Below, piece by piece: positions 1-12,120 of a DNA stretch of 64,000 nt (position 1 is its first letter; every line of letters begins with the position of its first letter). Position numbers and translations under genes: made by a program. This DNA comes from Alligator mississippiensis. Taxonomy: Eukaryota; Chordata; Crocodylia; Alligatoridae. The notes beneath the pieces were generated by a model. The model was not told where the DNA came from and ran no database searches. It worked only from the letters and a program-made list of their open reading frames with translations. The stretch is taken from NCBI RefSeq assembly GCF_030867095.1, contig NC_081829.1:54392491-54456490 (forward strand), given 5' to 3'.

Positions 1-1360
1 GATCCGGCAAACTATAGGCCCATCAGCCTGACCTCTATCCCGTGGAAGGTCTTAGAAAAATTTATTAAAGAGGCCATCTTTAATGGACTGGCCAATGCCA
101 ACATCCTGAAGGATAGCTAGCATGGGTTTCTTGTGGGTAGGTCTTGCTTGACCAGTCTCATTTCCTTTTACGACCAGGTGACCTATCACCTGGAAAAGGG
201 AGAAGAGATTGACGTCATATATCTTGACTTCAAAAAAGCCTTCAATCTGGTATCCCATGATCACCTCTTGGTGAAACTGGCCAATTGTGGCCTTGGGTCA
301 ACAACGATCCACTGGCTGGGAAACTGGCTCCATGGTCAGACCCAGAGGGTGGTAAATGACGAAAGTCAATCATCATGGGGTCCCCCAAGGCTCTGTCCTT
401 GGACCCATATTGTTCAACATCTTCATTAATGATGTGGACATTGGAGTCAGAAGCGGACTGGCCAAGTTCACCGTTGACACCAAACTTTGGGGCAAAGCAT
501 CCACACCTGAAGACAGGAGGATGATCCAGGCTGACTTGGACAGGCTCCGCAAATGGGCAGACGAGAACCTGATGGTGTTTAACACTGAAAAATGCAAGGT
601 TCTCCACCTTGGGAGGAAAAACCTGCAGCATCCTTATAGGCTCGGCAGTGCTACACTGGCTAGCACTATGGAAGAAAGGGACTTGGGGGTCATCATTGAC
701 CACAAGATGAACATGAGCCTTCAATGCGATGCTGCAGCTAGTAAAGCGACAAAAACGCTGGCTTGCATCCATAGATGCTTCTTAAGCAGATCCTGGGACA
801 TCATTCTCCCCTTGTACTCAGCCTTGGTGAGACCGCAGCTGGAATACTGCATCCAGTTTTGGGCCCCACAATTCAAAAAGGATGCAGAGAAGCTTGAGAG
901 AGTGCAGAAAAGAGCCACACGCATGATCAGAGGTCAGGAAAACAGACCTTACGACAACAGGCTGAGAGCTATGGGGCTCTTTAGCCTGGAAAAGCTCAGG
1001 CTCAAGGGTGATCTGATGGCCACCTATAAGTTTATCAGGGGTGACCACCAGTATCTGGGGGAACGTTTGTTCACCAGAGCGCCCCAAAGGATGACGTGGT
1101 AAAACGGTTATAAACTATTACAAGACTGTTTCAGGCTGGACATAAGGAAGAATTTCTTTACTGTCCGAGCCCCCAAGGTCTGGAATAGCCTGCCATCGGA
1201 GGTGGTTCAAGCACCTACATTGAACACCTTCAAGAGTAAATTGGATGTTTATCTTGCTGGGATCCTATGACCCCAGCTGACTTCCTGCCCCAGGGGCAGG
1301 GGGCTGGACTTGATGATCTTCCAAGGTCCCTTCCAGCCCTAATGTCTATGAATCTAAAGT
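1..1360 (+). mobile_element. CR1 LINE, 5'-truncated, ORF2 reverse-transcriptase 3' part and 3' UTR
   Basis: Position 1 starts inside the RT domain with a readable NYRPISL block. The frame continues through YLDFKKAF (motif A, about 220-245), GVPQGSVLGPILF (about 375-415) and the CR1 C-terminal region ending at a TGA near 1268-1270. The 3' UTR has the usual CR1 end, CCCTTCCAGCCCTAATGT, followed by a degenerate ATTCTATG-like tail. The copy is dead: there is a TAG at 118-120, a frameshift near 350-380, a TAA at 1100-1102, and the catalytic YADD box reads TVDT (470-481). The 5' part lies outside the window or was never inserted, as is usual for CR1. Family assignment rests on recognised CR1 motifs. 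Confidence 0.93.
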
Positions 1361-3590
1361 TTTCTTAAATAAGTTAATTTTGCATTTGTGAACAGCATTG
1401 ATTTGACTTCAGTGAAAGTCACTAGAACTAGAAATGATCAAGAATGCAAAGGACACATGCCTGTCAAGAGGGGAGAATCAGGGAGGGGTGCAGTGGCACA
1501 GTTGCACCCACCTTCCACAGTGTAGGGGGCTCCAATTCCTCAAGGCCCTAAACATGAGCAAAGGCACCACTGGAGCCCCAGGCTGGTGTGTGATGTCTGA
1601 GGGGTCCAAGCAGGGAGCATGTAAGGAAATGGGGACCCCCAACTGCCACAAGTGTCCCTGGCTCACCCAGGGCAAGGGAAACCCCAGACCCACTGCTACC
1701 CTAATCTAGCCAGGGGCTGCAGAAAGCAGCTGTTCAGGGTGCCAGGCTGGGCAGCAGCACTAAGGTCCCTGCTGGCCCCTCCTGCACCATGTTTTCCCTT
1801 CCAGTCTAGAGGCAGACTGCACTGGGACAGCAGCAGCAAACAATCCTCCTTCCAGATCCTGTTTCCAGCCATCAGGGGACACCCAGGGGGACTGGGCAAG
1901 GAGCAGGCAAACCTGGAAGTGGGCGATTCAGCTGCCGCTTCTGTCCCTGGCCAAATCTAGCACCTTGTGCTGCCCCTCACAGAAGCCTCCAGCTGGAGCA
2001 GGTCAGGAGCAGCCCTTCCCCTGCCCCAGGGTAGCTGGAGATAGCAATAGCAGCAGGTGAAGGGCAAGGGGTAATGGGAGGGGAGGTACCTGCACTGAAG
2101 GAGAGCAGGTGCCAACAGCAAGGAGGAGGGATTCTTAGCAGCTTCAGGGCCTGAGTCCCCAGCAGTCTGCCTACTTGCGGGGAGGGGATGCAGTCACCCC
2201 TGCAGCACTGGCAGCATCTCCCACACCCACCTCATCCCTTTTCTAATTCCTAGATCCGCCATACTTGTCAGTCCACCCATTGTGCTGCCAACAAACCTCT
2301 ACTTTGACCAGAAGAGGCGCCCTCAAGACCTAAGAATAATTCAGTGCCCAGGCTCTTTCAGTTTGTGGGGTCCCCAAGCTCTTTCAGCTTCTTACTTAGT
2401 TCTCATTTAGCACAGCTATTGATCTATCTTTATTTTTCAATGGCGAAATTTTATTTACTAGAAACAGGACTGATGCACCCATTCATTTCACAGAAGCTGC
2501 CAGGTAGCCACCCTCTTGCAATATTGCATGGTCATGACTGGCAAATTTAAACTGGCAAAAGGTTATATGTGTCATTGCTGGTCCTTGTGCTACCTTGAAT
2601 CTAAAATTACTGGTATCATATACTTCTGGTTAATGCCAAAGATATATATAATATTGAGAAAAATTATAAATATCCACCTTAGAAAAAGTATATTGTACAA
2701 AGCTGACATGTCATAAAAACTATGTAACAATGAACAGGTTTTATTAGAGATGCATGTTTGAGCACCTTTTATTATTCACTTTTCATTTCTGAACTAAACA
2801 GAGAAGAAAAAAAATGCCAGAGCAGAGGGCCAAGACTGAGTAATAGAGGCATTAAATAATGCTTCTAGAAATGTTATCATCCAAAAAAATCAATAATTAA
2901 TATTTACACTTCTAGAAGGGCATTTTGTATCTTCTCCTATGCCTATATAAAACACCTTATAAAATCCATTAAATAGCTTTTCAGATTAATATATTGAGAT
3001 GGCATTTTAACATTTCTAGTTCTCCTGGACAATTATTAGATCAGTTTGTAGCACATTTCAAGCATTTTGGTGATTAAATTGATCCAAAAAACATTCTCAC
3101 TTGAAAAAAAAGAATCACACTAGAAATACCATTACGTACATGTTTTTGATACCAGGACTTGGCAGTATAAATGTGGAATCTCATAAATAAAGCTGAACAA
3201 ATAAAAACATTCCTCGCCCCCACAAGCCGTTGTAAGGAATGTTATTATTCCACTGTAGGAATGTTTTTTAGCAAGGGCAAAATAAATTAAAACAGCATGT
3301 TAATATACTGAGCTACAAAACGAAGAGGAGCATAATGTTAAGCTAGAGAAAATAACAGAACATGCCTTCTGGTAAACAGTGAGCAGAGTGTAGGATTATG
3401 AGGAGTGGGAGACATATCCGATTTTGTAAAGAAATTAGGGAAGAAAGATTCCAAAGCAGAGTAGGATGAAATACAAAATCTCTGATAGTTCACCCCCTTC
3501 TATTACAAAAACAAATGTACAAAACTCTCATACTGAATTAGTTGCACAAGTGACCTAATTTAGTATAGCAGTTGGCATTATACATGATTG
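1361..3590. other. Intergenic DNA without a recognised gene
   Basis: The part 1400-2340 is GC-moderate with many CAG/CTGGGG words and looks like an old unidentified repeat. The part 2340-3590 is AT-rich. Short open frames here (for example 1434-1709 and 2344-2550) show no domain, repeat or codon pattern that suggests coding. Confidence 0.6.
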
Positions 3591-3599
3591 ATAATAAGC

Positions 3600-3935
3600 A
3601 TAGGCAGTGCGTAGGGAGGCGCACAGGGGGGCACATGCCCCACCTGAGATTGGCTGCCGCCAAAGCCACCGGCTGCTTCTGTGGGCGGTCACTGCTACCT
3701 CCCTCACTATTGACGTGGCCACCTGTGGCTGTGGGCAGTCCCCACTCGCGACCTGCTGCTTGCCACACCCCACTTGCCACCGACACCACTGCAGCTACCT
3801 GTGGGAGATCCCCACATGGCCTGCCCTTGCTGCCGACATCACCACGGCTGCCTGCAGGAGGTCCCCGCTCGCTACTGCCATGCCCCCACCACCCACACCG
3901 CTGCCTGCAGGCAGTCACCATGTCCCCCCAGCCTC
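3600..3935 (+). repeat. GC-rich hAT-like DNA element fragment (GTAGGGAGGCGCAC family)
   Basis: A GC-rich island in AT-rich flanks begins GCAGTGCGTAGGGAGGCGCA and then GGGGGCACATGCCCC. This resembles the end of a common non-autonomous hAT-type element. A related end occurs in the opposite direction near 15957-16016. The body is rich in CCACC and CTGCC repeats and gives open frames in several phases on both strands, which is a composition effect. Confidence 0.45.
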
Positions 3936-4089
3936 CAAGGGCATGTGTCCAAGGGCTTTCATCTTATCCTTCATACTGAATGGCCTCTAAATGCCTTTAA
4001 TTAAAATAGCTAAAACCAAAGATTATCAAAATGTAACAACTACTTATTAAACCAGCAAGACACTTTAGCCATCTTTTTCTAAACTGAAC

Positions 4090-4180
4090 TCATAGCTTAT
4101 TTAGTCTCTCTTCATACAGAAGCCTCTCCATGTCCCTGATCAGAATTGTTGTCCTTCTCTGTAACTTCTCGTGTTGCTCA
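4090..4180 (-). mobile_element. Short old CR1 fragment
   Basis: On the minus strand the stretch reads like the CR1 ORF2 C-terminal segment: ...KLQRR, an IRDMERLLYEERLNKL-like block and the AGAGACT word common to CR1 3' ends. It is very divergent and short. Confidence 0.55.
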
Positions 4181-5300
4181 GAAGTAGCTGTTTTGCTAAA
4201 TGAACCATGGAAATAGTAAATAAAATGTTTAATAGAATCATGTAATTTTATCTTTTTCACTAATGAAATAAAAATCAAAATAACAGAGTAGTATTGGTAC
4301 TGGAAATTCCCAACAAAGCATGCAGTTTGTGTTACATTCATTAATTCCTCATGCAATCCTTAAATTCTTCAAGGGATGTGTAGAATTTAGTACTGAACAA
4401 TCTATGTTCCATATTAGGGCAGACTTATTGTTCCACTACCATCACTGTAAATGTTTCATGTTCACTTAACAAGAAGAATCTAACTTAAATTGGCTATTAC
4501 AAATATTACAATGGCCCAATGCATTAATAGCTGCTGTTAATAGTGATGTCTTTTTATGAAAGCCAGGCATTAAGAAGGAAATAATGCTGAAACTATTTTA
4601 TTATTAAACCTGTTAGAGATCACTGAACTGTGGTAAAGGGTATGGAGCATATTTATGACTCAGATGTGATGTATATAGCAAGTGAACACTTAATTTGAAG
4701 TCTAAAGAAGAAAAACAGAGTTGGAAAAGTTGGCATATTGGGATCCAATACTGTACTCCCAAATTAGAATTCTCGCAGAAGGCAAATGTTGCCTGTATAC
4801 TGAGTGCAGAATCTCAAGCCCTAAGTACTGTGACATTAATGCTACAGTATAAATTCCATTGCAGGTACAAGTGAGCTATAATTAATTTCCCTGCACTCGT
4901 ATTAAAGGAAGGACATCCCTATTACATTTCTAACCTTATTTAGAGAAAATATGAAATCATAAATAAAGATGGAAAAATATTAGTCCATTGTTATTCTATT
5001 CAGTACTCCTTTTAATGCAAGACTTTTCTCTCCAGTGCCCCCTCTACATGTTACAAGTATCACATAATTAACTGGTTAATTGTGCAACTACCTTGAGACC
5101 AGCTACATATGCAAAGTAGCTATCATGCCATTAAAGGTGTGTTCCATGCCCTTTACCACAGTTCTCTGACACGTTTAATAGTAAAGTAGTCTCAGCATTA
5201 CTTCCCTCTGAATGCCTGACTTTCATAAATAGACATTACTATTACCTGCTATAAAGTTAAACCTCAAAAATGTGTACTAACTTTATAGCTGGTAACTATA
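4181..5300. other. AT-rich intergenic DNA
   Basis: No gene, RNA or recognisable mobile element is seen. Open frames are short and AT-driven. Confidence 0.6.
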
Positions 5301-5315
5301 TGTAAGCTTTAATTT

Positions 5316-5735
5316 GCATGTGTAGCAAGGTCTCCCCTGTGCCTGGGAGCTCCATCAGCTGATGAGGCTCTTAGCCACACAGGTGCACCATGCTGGGACC
5401 CAACTGGGCCAGCAGCCACAGGGTTGCACCTGCTGTGAAGCCACAGCCCTGGGGGTTTCATGCAACTCTGAGGCTGAGGGTGCATGGAGCACCCCCACAG
5501 CTGAGAGACCCTCAACTGAGGGGGCTCCCAGTCGCAGCAACTTGCTTCTTGCCAGTGAAGGGACAGCCCGGTCAATATAGTGCCAACAGTATGGTATGAT
5601 GGGATCTAATGTGTGATCCCACAATCACACCTCCTGCCATGCACGTGTGGCATTACAAGAGCTGCAATTGTATAGATTGTGCGTTAGATACTATCACACC
5701 TTTACTTGCATGTGCAGAGGGGTCCCTAGTGTCCA
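5316..5735. repeat. GC-richer unidentified insert with direct-repeat ends
   Basis: The block starts near TTGCATGTGTAGCAAGGTCT (5316) and a similar string, TTGCATGTGCAGAGGGGTCC, recurs at about 5705. The interior is rich in CAGC and CACAGG. This may be a non-autonomous element with related ends. The open frames (5309-5624, both strands) lack protein features. Confidence 0.35.
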
Positions 5736-5869
5736 GCTCTGCCTATTTTAAAATGATTTAAGCAATAGATCTTATAGCATTTCTTTTAGGATAATATTCT
5801 ACTTTCTAAAAGGTTTGCCTATCAAAAAAAAAGTTCTAAAACTCAGCCTAAATCATCCTTTGACCATCT

Positions 5870-5993
5870 TCTTGGTAAGAGGTCTGGGAAACATGTTTTA
5901 TGAAGAGAGACTAAGGGAACTGAGCTTACTTGGTCCAGAGAAGAGAAGACTGAGGGGGAATTTAATAGCATCCGTCAACTCCCTGAAAAGTGG
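5870..5993 (+). mobile_element. CR1 3' region, left part interrupted by a later insertion
   Basis: The sequence reads as CR1 ORF2 C-terminus ([12 protein letters not shown], then [12 protein letters not shown]). It stops abruptly at 5993, and the expected continuation (AAGGATGGAGCTAG..., CTCAGTGGTGGCAGATAAC) is found at 7500 onward. The two parts are one older CR1 split by the insertion 5994-7499. Confidence 0.75.
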
Positions 5994-7499
5994 TGTAGCA
6001 GGGGGCAAGGCTTGGGCCCTGCTGTGCTCACTCCTCTGATCAAGCCTGAGCTGAGAGCTTGGCTGAGGGGAATACCAGGCTCACAGGCAAATGAGTTAAA
6101 TCCTGTCCGCTGTGGACCAGCGCAGCTGGGGCCTGCTCCCACGAGGCCAAGGGAGTTCCAGCCCTCTCTAAAAGGAAAGCAGCCTGGAGCACTGGGCAGC
6201 TCATCTCCCCGGGAAAGGGGGAAGGGAAGGGGAAGTACCTTAGGTCTGTGCGGAGGCTTGAACAAATCACCAAGGAGGACAGTGAAGGACTCCAGCCACC
6301 AAAGAAGCAGGGAAGCGTATCCTGGGATCGCAGTTATGCCAAACTGCCCAGACTGGTATGGAATCATCTCTGCAATTAAGGAGCGAGAGGAGATCCCAAC
6401 ACTTCTTCACCAGCGAGCACATGCTGTACCTAGAGAGGAGGAAGGGGAGAAGCAGAGTGTGTGACTCCTTTAAAGGCTGATGCCCACTATGAGTTATAAC
6501 AGGCCAGCTGTTGAAACCGATTGAGAACTGGCTAAAGAGGTGGTTGGCTTGGCCATAGCATGGACTGTGCTCTGGGCTTGATCGAGAGCTGAGCAAGGGA
6601 GAAAATTGGGTGATAAGGACATGGACCATGTAACCTGAATCCCTGTAATTAATGAAGAGCTGGATTAGGAGGAAAACTGATTGATCAGAACACAGATTGT
6701 ATTAAATGAGTCTCTGACATTAATTACATTTCTAATTTAGTCTAATTAAGGAACGACAATTGAATGATCATGGCACAAACTGTGTTACATAAGGACCTGA
6801 AATAAAGTGAAGACTGCCAAATGGGAAGGTTGATTGAGCCAGGAGTGGTCCACATTAAATGAGGACCTGCACTCAATAGAAAGCAAGTTGGGAAGGAATA
6901 TCTGTCAATTTGGGTTTGGAATGCCTTAGTTGTGATTTAAATTGATGAAAACCAATTTATGGGAAGAAGTAGGGTAATCTGAGTAGGGACTGCATTAGTA
7001 GTGATACTAGGCATGAACTGACCAAGAGGAAATTGTCTGATGAGGAAGCCCTATTTGAGATGATAAGTACCAGCTCAATCCCGAAGATAGAAGTCTGAGC
7101 TATAGCCCAAGAGTGAATTGGGCTTGGTGATGAGGCCAGGAAATGATTAATTTAATCTAAATTGAAGGTGGGACCTGTTCCGAACCATGTCAGATTGGGG
7201 TCAGATCCTGGAAGGTCTAGGAGAGTAAACTAAGAAGGCAGAGTTATGAGTAATGTTTTGGAATTGCTCCATAGCCATAAGACCAACAATTGGATGAGTA
7301 ATGGACCAGGGTGTAGAGGAGGAGGAGCCCTGAGAGCCCTACTTTGAGAACCTACACCATTCTGATCCACTAACTGGGCATCTGCTCTCCCTGTTCGTAT
7401 CAGTATCATCTCAGCATGGCAGGTAATAAAACAACAAGCAGTAGAGGGGAGAGAGCCAAGAAGAACCAGTAAGTAGCTGGCAAGTGACCACTGCTAGCA
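5994..7499 (+). mobile_element. Candidate solo LTR (about 1.5 kb) inserted into CR1
   Basis: The insert begins TGTAGCAGG and ends CTGCTAGCA. These termini are imperfectly inverted and have the TG...CA form of LTRs. The 4-bp GTGG flanks both sides (5990-5993 and 7500-7503), and the CR1 sequence resumes directly after it. An AATAAA lies at 7425-7430, about 70 bp from the right end, as expected for R/U5. No TATAAA, primer site or gag/pol frame was recognised, so a solo LTR is more likely than a complete element. The family was not identified. Confidence 0.5.
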
Positions 7500-7825
7500 G
7501 TGGTTACAAAAAGGATGGAGCTAGACTGTTCTCAGTGGTGGCAGATAACAAAACAAGGAACAATGGTCTCAAGTGGCAGCAAGGGAAGTTTAGGTTTGAT
7601 ATAAGGAAAAGATTTCTCACTAGGTGGGTAATAAAGCACTGAAACAGGCTGCCCAAAGAGGTTGTGGAATCTCCATCCTTAGAAGATTTTAAGACCTACA
7701 TAAACAAAGCCTTGACTGGGATGATCTAGTTGGGGATGGCCCTGCTTTGAGCAGGGGGTTGACTAGATGACCTCCTGAGGTCCCTTCCAACCCTAATTTT
7801 CTACAGTCCTATGATTCTGTTTCTT
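7500..7825 (+). mobile_element. CR1 3' region, right part and 3' UTR
   Basis: This continues the CR1 of 5870-5993. It contains the GGATATTAGG-like segment, GAGGTTGTGGAATCTCCATC, the CCTCCTGAGGTCCCTTCCAA terminal block and a final ATGATTCTG tail. It is more divergent than the CR1 copies at 1-1360 and 62158-62640. Confidence 0.8.
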
Positions 7826-8228
7826 GTTGTTAGTTGCAATCATAAGCCCTTTACTACAAACAATTTTTCTTCCTCCTTACTTTACATGTCATTATACCTT
7901 GAAGAAAAGTTCTGTACAACCGCAAATTTTAGTTACATTTCAAAAGCATATACTGGTATATTCAAATAGCATTTTCAGTGCTTGATTTCAGCCGTAAAAC
8001 TTTTTAAGTTTATCACAGTTCAAAGTGGTGAAATTTAAGTAGCTGGTCTATAAAGTCCCAAACTGTCTAATACCAGATTTCTTATGACTTCATGTATTCC
8101 CTTGCTATCTATGATCAGCTAAATTGAGCTATGAGATATTAATGAAATTCTACAAGCGGCAGAATATATTAATTCAAAATCCCCTGTCTACTCAGTGTCT
8201 GCGGAGCTAATTTTATAACAGTCTATAT

Positions 8229-8609
8229 CAGGGGTGTCAAAAATACACCCCATGGGCCAGATCAAATCTGTGGAGTGCTGCCTGTGGGTCTCAAACCAGC
8301 TCTGCATGCTATAGGCAGCATAAACTAGGCCCAGTCCCACACACTGCACTCAGAGCATGGAGTCAGTATGGCACACACTGCACAGGGCTGGACCTGGTGC
8401 ATGCACTGCACACAATGCACAGGGCCAGTACGGAATGTGCAGCATGAGGGTCTGGAGCCAACATGTGTTGTTGCATGCAGCACGTAAGGTTGGTTCTAGG
8501 CACATACTGGCTCTGATGCTCAGGGCCAGTCTTCTTACTTAATCCAACTGGCGGACCAGCCCCATACCCCTGATCTGGCCCACGGGACGGGATGAATTTG
8601 ATACCCCTG
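8229..8609. mobile_element. Non-autonomous hAT transposon with terminal inverted repeats
   Basis: The left end CAGGGGTGTCAAA, followed by ...ATGGGCCAGATC, matches the reverse complement of the right end (GATCTGGCCCA...TTTGATACCCCTG). The inverted repeats span about 35 bp with small gaps. CAGGGGT ends are typical of hAT/Charlie elements. No clear 8-bp target duplication remains. The 381-bp length and lack of transposase show it is non-autonomous. Confidence 0.75.
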
Positions 8610-10140
8610 CTGTAAAGCCAAACTTTGATGGGGTTTAAGGTGCATTTGTTCCAGCTGAGTTTTAATTAACCTTTTAGATGTCATTGAATAGTTTCCATAA
8701 AAAGCTACATTGCAACCAACCAACAGCATAACTAGGATTTGACATCACAGTGGATAATTTAGTTGAAGCTATTATCAGAAGAAGAATCACTTCAATGAGG
8801 CAGCTGCTAGAATTTGGCAACACTCTGCAAATGATATTCTCCTCCTTACCCCCTCTGATCCTGCTGGCTCTGCAATGCATGCTGCACATTCACAAAGATC
8901 GTTCTTTGACACGAGTGTGTAATACTGTACTTGCTACCATGTGATACTTCCAATACTTCCTATCCAAAATTTTATCTGCAACTTACACAAAAGACACTGG
9001 AGGGCACTCTAGCATTGCAAAAGTAAAATATGTTTCATCTATACATTTCATACTAATTTAAAAGCATAATTTATTGAATATTTAGTTGCTGTAACTAACT
9101 TTCATGATTTTATTGCAAGTCTTGCAATATGTGTGTCTTAGTCACAGTTACTGGCTTCTTGTGAATACATGGTACTCTCAGCTTTAATTTTGAAAAAGAA
9201 AATTATTAGTCCCAATGCTTGTGCAGAAAATCTTGAAAACTAGATTAAGTATATCCTAAAGCAGTGGTTCTCAACCTTTTTTAGACTTGAAGATGTGCCT
9301 TGTTTCCTAAACACTGCTGCTATTTTTTATTTTGAGGGTTGTTTCAGATTTTTGTGGGGATTTTCTTGTTTGGTTGGGTTTTTTGAGGGGAGGGTTTTTT
9401 TGTTCCCCTTTTGATATCTGTTTTGTGTATGTGCATGTTTGTACAATGTTCCTTTGTATTCCAGGTTTGCTGAGTCAAAGTAGGTTTGGCACTACTTTTA
9501 ATTTTTTTTTTTAAGACGGGGGTGGTGGGGGAAAGGGACAATAGTCCTGAAAATATCTATTGCATAGGAGGAAAAAAAGTAGCTAAAAATCCCTAAGGTT
9601 CAACATGATGGATATGTATATTTTTCTGATTAAGTTATGGACTCTGTATTCCCATTCTGTCAAATTTATGCATCCTGGGGCTTTCCCCTCCTTCTCAAAT
9701 GTTTAAGTTCTACCTGTACTAGTCTTATTATTTCTGTTCTATATAGTAGATGGCTGAAGATGCTATGAAGAAGCTTACTCCATAAAAAGTGTGGCAACAA
9801 ATATTTAAAAAACAAAATTAAAGAATATGTTATGCTGTTGCCAAAAAGCCAATGAATAATAATTTAATAAGAGAATTAGGGCAAAAGAAAATCAAGTATA
9901 TGGCACAATCATTTTTCAATAAAAATATTTCTGGTGAATCAATGAATATTGGATGGTGTGTAACAAATTTTAGTGCGTGCATCTAAAATGTTTTTTTAAT
10001 CAAGTAATTTTTTTTTTCTTTTATCTAAGTGTGATTGAAAGGACACGTCAGCATGTAAAAGCTATTTGCTTCACTAAAAAACAAGCATAAGTATTTTTAT
10101 GCCACATGTTTACCATACTACAACTGTCTAACACAAAAGG
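8610..10140. other. AT-rich intergenic DNA, includes a lone hAT-like end
   Basis: At 9263-9283 the word CAGTGGTTCTCAACCTTTT, the terminus of a hAT/Charlie-type element, is present, but no matching opposite end was found. Other open frames (8750-8944, 9332-9514) have no coding features. Confidence 0.5.
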
Positions 10141-10144
10141 ACTA

Positions 10145-10691
10145 CAGGCAGTCCTCGACTTACAGTGTTTCAAGTTACAATGTTTCTCACTTGCAGTGTT
10201 TATAAACTGACACCCTGTTTCAACTTTATGATGTCAGTTTCGACTTTACAACGCTTGATCCGATGCGACACCACACCAGCAAACAAGTTCACTGCATCGC
10301 TCATTTCCCTGGAGAACATCTGTCCAAACTTCCTTGGACACTTACTTTAAGAAAGCAGACAAGACTCCAGAAAACCTGCAGCCAACACTCCTGAAAAGAC
10401 ACCAGCCAAGAGCCCTTCAAAACATCCAACAAAGTCACCTCAAAGAAGTCCTTCCAAATCAATATGATTGCTATTTACAAAATAAATACATTAATGTAGC
10501 TATATTACTCATGTATAATTGACCGAGTACAAAATTCTGGGGTATTTTTGGTGAAAATAGGGTATCAGGCCTTGGTTCAGGAACCAATCCCGCATTTATA
10601 ACATTGTTTCTTATGAGAAAATTGGTTCTGAGTTACAATGTTTCGACTTAAGATGAGGTTTACAGGAACCAATTGTGTCGAGGACTGCCTG
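10145..10691 (+). mobile_element. Tigger-like (pogo/TcMar) non-autonomous transposon, copy 1
   Basis: The ends are CAGGCAGTCCTCGACTTACA on the left and the reverse complement of CAGGCAGTCCTCGACACAAT on the right, flanked by TA (10143-10144 and 10692-10693). CAGGCAGTCCTCG with TA duplication is characteristic of Tigger-type elements. Inside, at about 10321-10360, a frame reads QTSLDTYFKKADKTPE, followed by Lys/Pro-rich decayed sequence. This looks like the tail of a lost transposase and has the form of a PCNA-interacting peptide (Q-x-x-L-x-x-Y-F). A second copy in opposite orientation is at 53677-54256. Confidence 0.85.
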
Positions 10692-10693
10692 TA

Positions 10694-11051
10694 TAGAAGA
10701 AACTGCAGCTTGAAAATAGAAATCTATTGAAAAAATAAAAAGGCAGTATGGGACGTAGTTCTTTCTTCCGACTGAGCAAGACCTAATATCCAAAGACTTT
10801 GAGAAAATTCACTGAAACATTACATAGATGATCACAGCTTATACTCCAAATTGTATTGTTATATATGTATTTTTTTATTAACACAAAAAATATAATTAAA
10901 AATTGTTATGAAAAACCAGAATATAAATATAAAAAGACCCAATATTGGAGGGAAAGAGGGAAGACATTCTAATCTCATGTTTTTTAATGAAAGACTCAAG
11001 ATCTTAGGAAGCCTCTTTAATGACTTCTGAAGCTTACTGTATCCTTTACAT
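10694..11051. other. AT-rich intergenic DNA
   Basis: Nothing recognisable is seen here. Confidence 0.5.
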
Positions 11052-11479
11052 CAGACCTGTCCAACTTCTAAGTAGCTGGGGGCCACACCCCCCCATAAGG
11101 TCTGGAATAGCCCCCAAAGTCTGGAATAGCCTGCCACCGGAGGTGGTTCAAGCACCTACATGGAACGCCTTCAAGAGAAATTTGGATGCTTATCTTGCTG
11201 GGATCCTATGACCCCAGCTGACTTCCTGCCCCTCAGGCAGGGGGCTGGACTCGACAATCTTCCCAGGTCCCTTCCAGCCCTAATGTGTATGAAATCTATT
11301 AAATAAGCCTAGAGCAAGCCAGGAAGCAGCAGCCAGAGGAGGAAGGGGGCACCTACAGCAGTAGCCAGAGCAATGGCGGGGGAGCAGCAGCTGGATGAGA
11401 GGCTGGGGGAAAGAGGGGTCACAATTTATTCCCTTGCAGGTTTCATGTAGCCCACACACCACCAGTTGCACAACCCTGC
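11052..11479. mobile_element. hAT element split by a CR1 3' fragment
   Basis: The left end CAGACCTGTCCAACTT and right end AGTTGCACAACCCTG (reverse complement CAGGGTTGTGCAACT) are hAT-type inverted termini. The middle (about 11093-11290, plus strand) is CR1 ORF2 C-terminus and 3' UTR: VWNSLPPEVVQAPTWN, AYLAGIL and then CCCTTCCAGCCCTAATGTGT. A duplicated GTCTGGAATAGCC at the CR1 left edge suggests rearrangement. Confidence 0.6.
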
Positions 11480-11760
11480 TTTATATGATACTTGTCTCAG
11501 GGGTTTGCTTCATTTTTGTTAGTTTAATCAGTTGATCTACCTGGAAATATCCTGCCATAATACAGAGTATAATTCATACACCTGTACCCAAAGGCTTACA
11601 GTAATTATGTATGTGCGCTGCTCTGACTGCAAACAAAATATTTTTGTTGAGCAAAGGCAAGAGTGGTGAACTGTAGTCAGTCATGGCAGACAGTTCCCAG
11701 AGCATAAGAAAAGCCAGAAGGGATACAAGAAGCAAGTAACTCCCATTTTTCATTTTTTTT

Positions 11761-11792
11761 CTTTCAAATATATATCTATATATATAGATATA
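11761..11792. repeat. Palindromic AT microsatellite
   Basis: The stretch AAATATATATCTATATATAT continues as its own reverse complement (AGATATATTT), giving an AT palindrome. It has no coding meaning. Confidence 0.8.
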
Positions 11793-12120
11793 TTTGGGGG
11801 GGCGGTTCAATCTTAGCTGGTGGGGAAAGCAGTAGGAGGGAAAGTGGTAGGGAAGGTAGTGGAAGCAGGTTAAGCAGCCTGACCATTGTCATTTTCTCCC
11901 CCACACATCTTGCCCCCTGATGCCTGTCTCTCCCATGCCTGCTTCCCCCACCACCTGCTTCTCTGCCACTTGCTCCCTACCATTCCTGCACCCCTGGCAC
12001 CTGCCTTCCCCACAATGCCTGCCCCACCCCCCACCCCCACCACCACCACCACATCTGCACAGGCTCCATGCCCCATGCTGGAGCAAGGATAGAATCATGC
12101 TGGAGCCATAGGGCGAGCAG

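Noticed and set aside
242-772. 176-codon minus-strand frame
   Set aside because: Antisense shadow of the CR1 reverse transcriptase on the plus strand.
3538-3990. Overlapping open frames of 127-135 codons on both strands
   Set aside because: They come from a GC-rich hAT-like repeat. No domain is seen and the phases are equally open.
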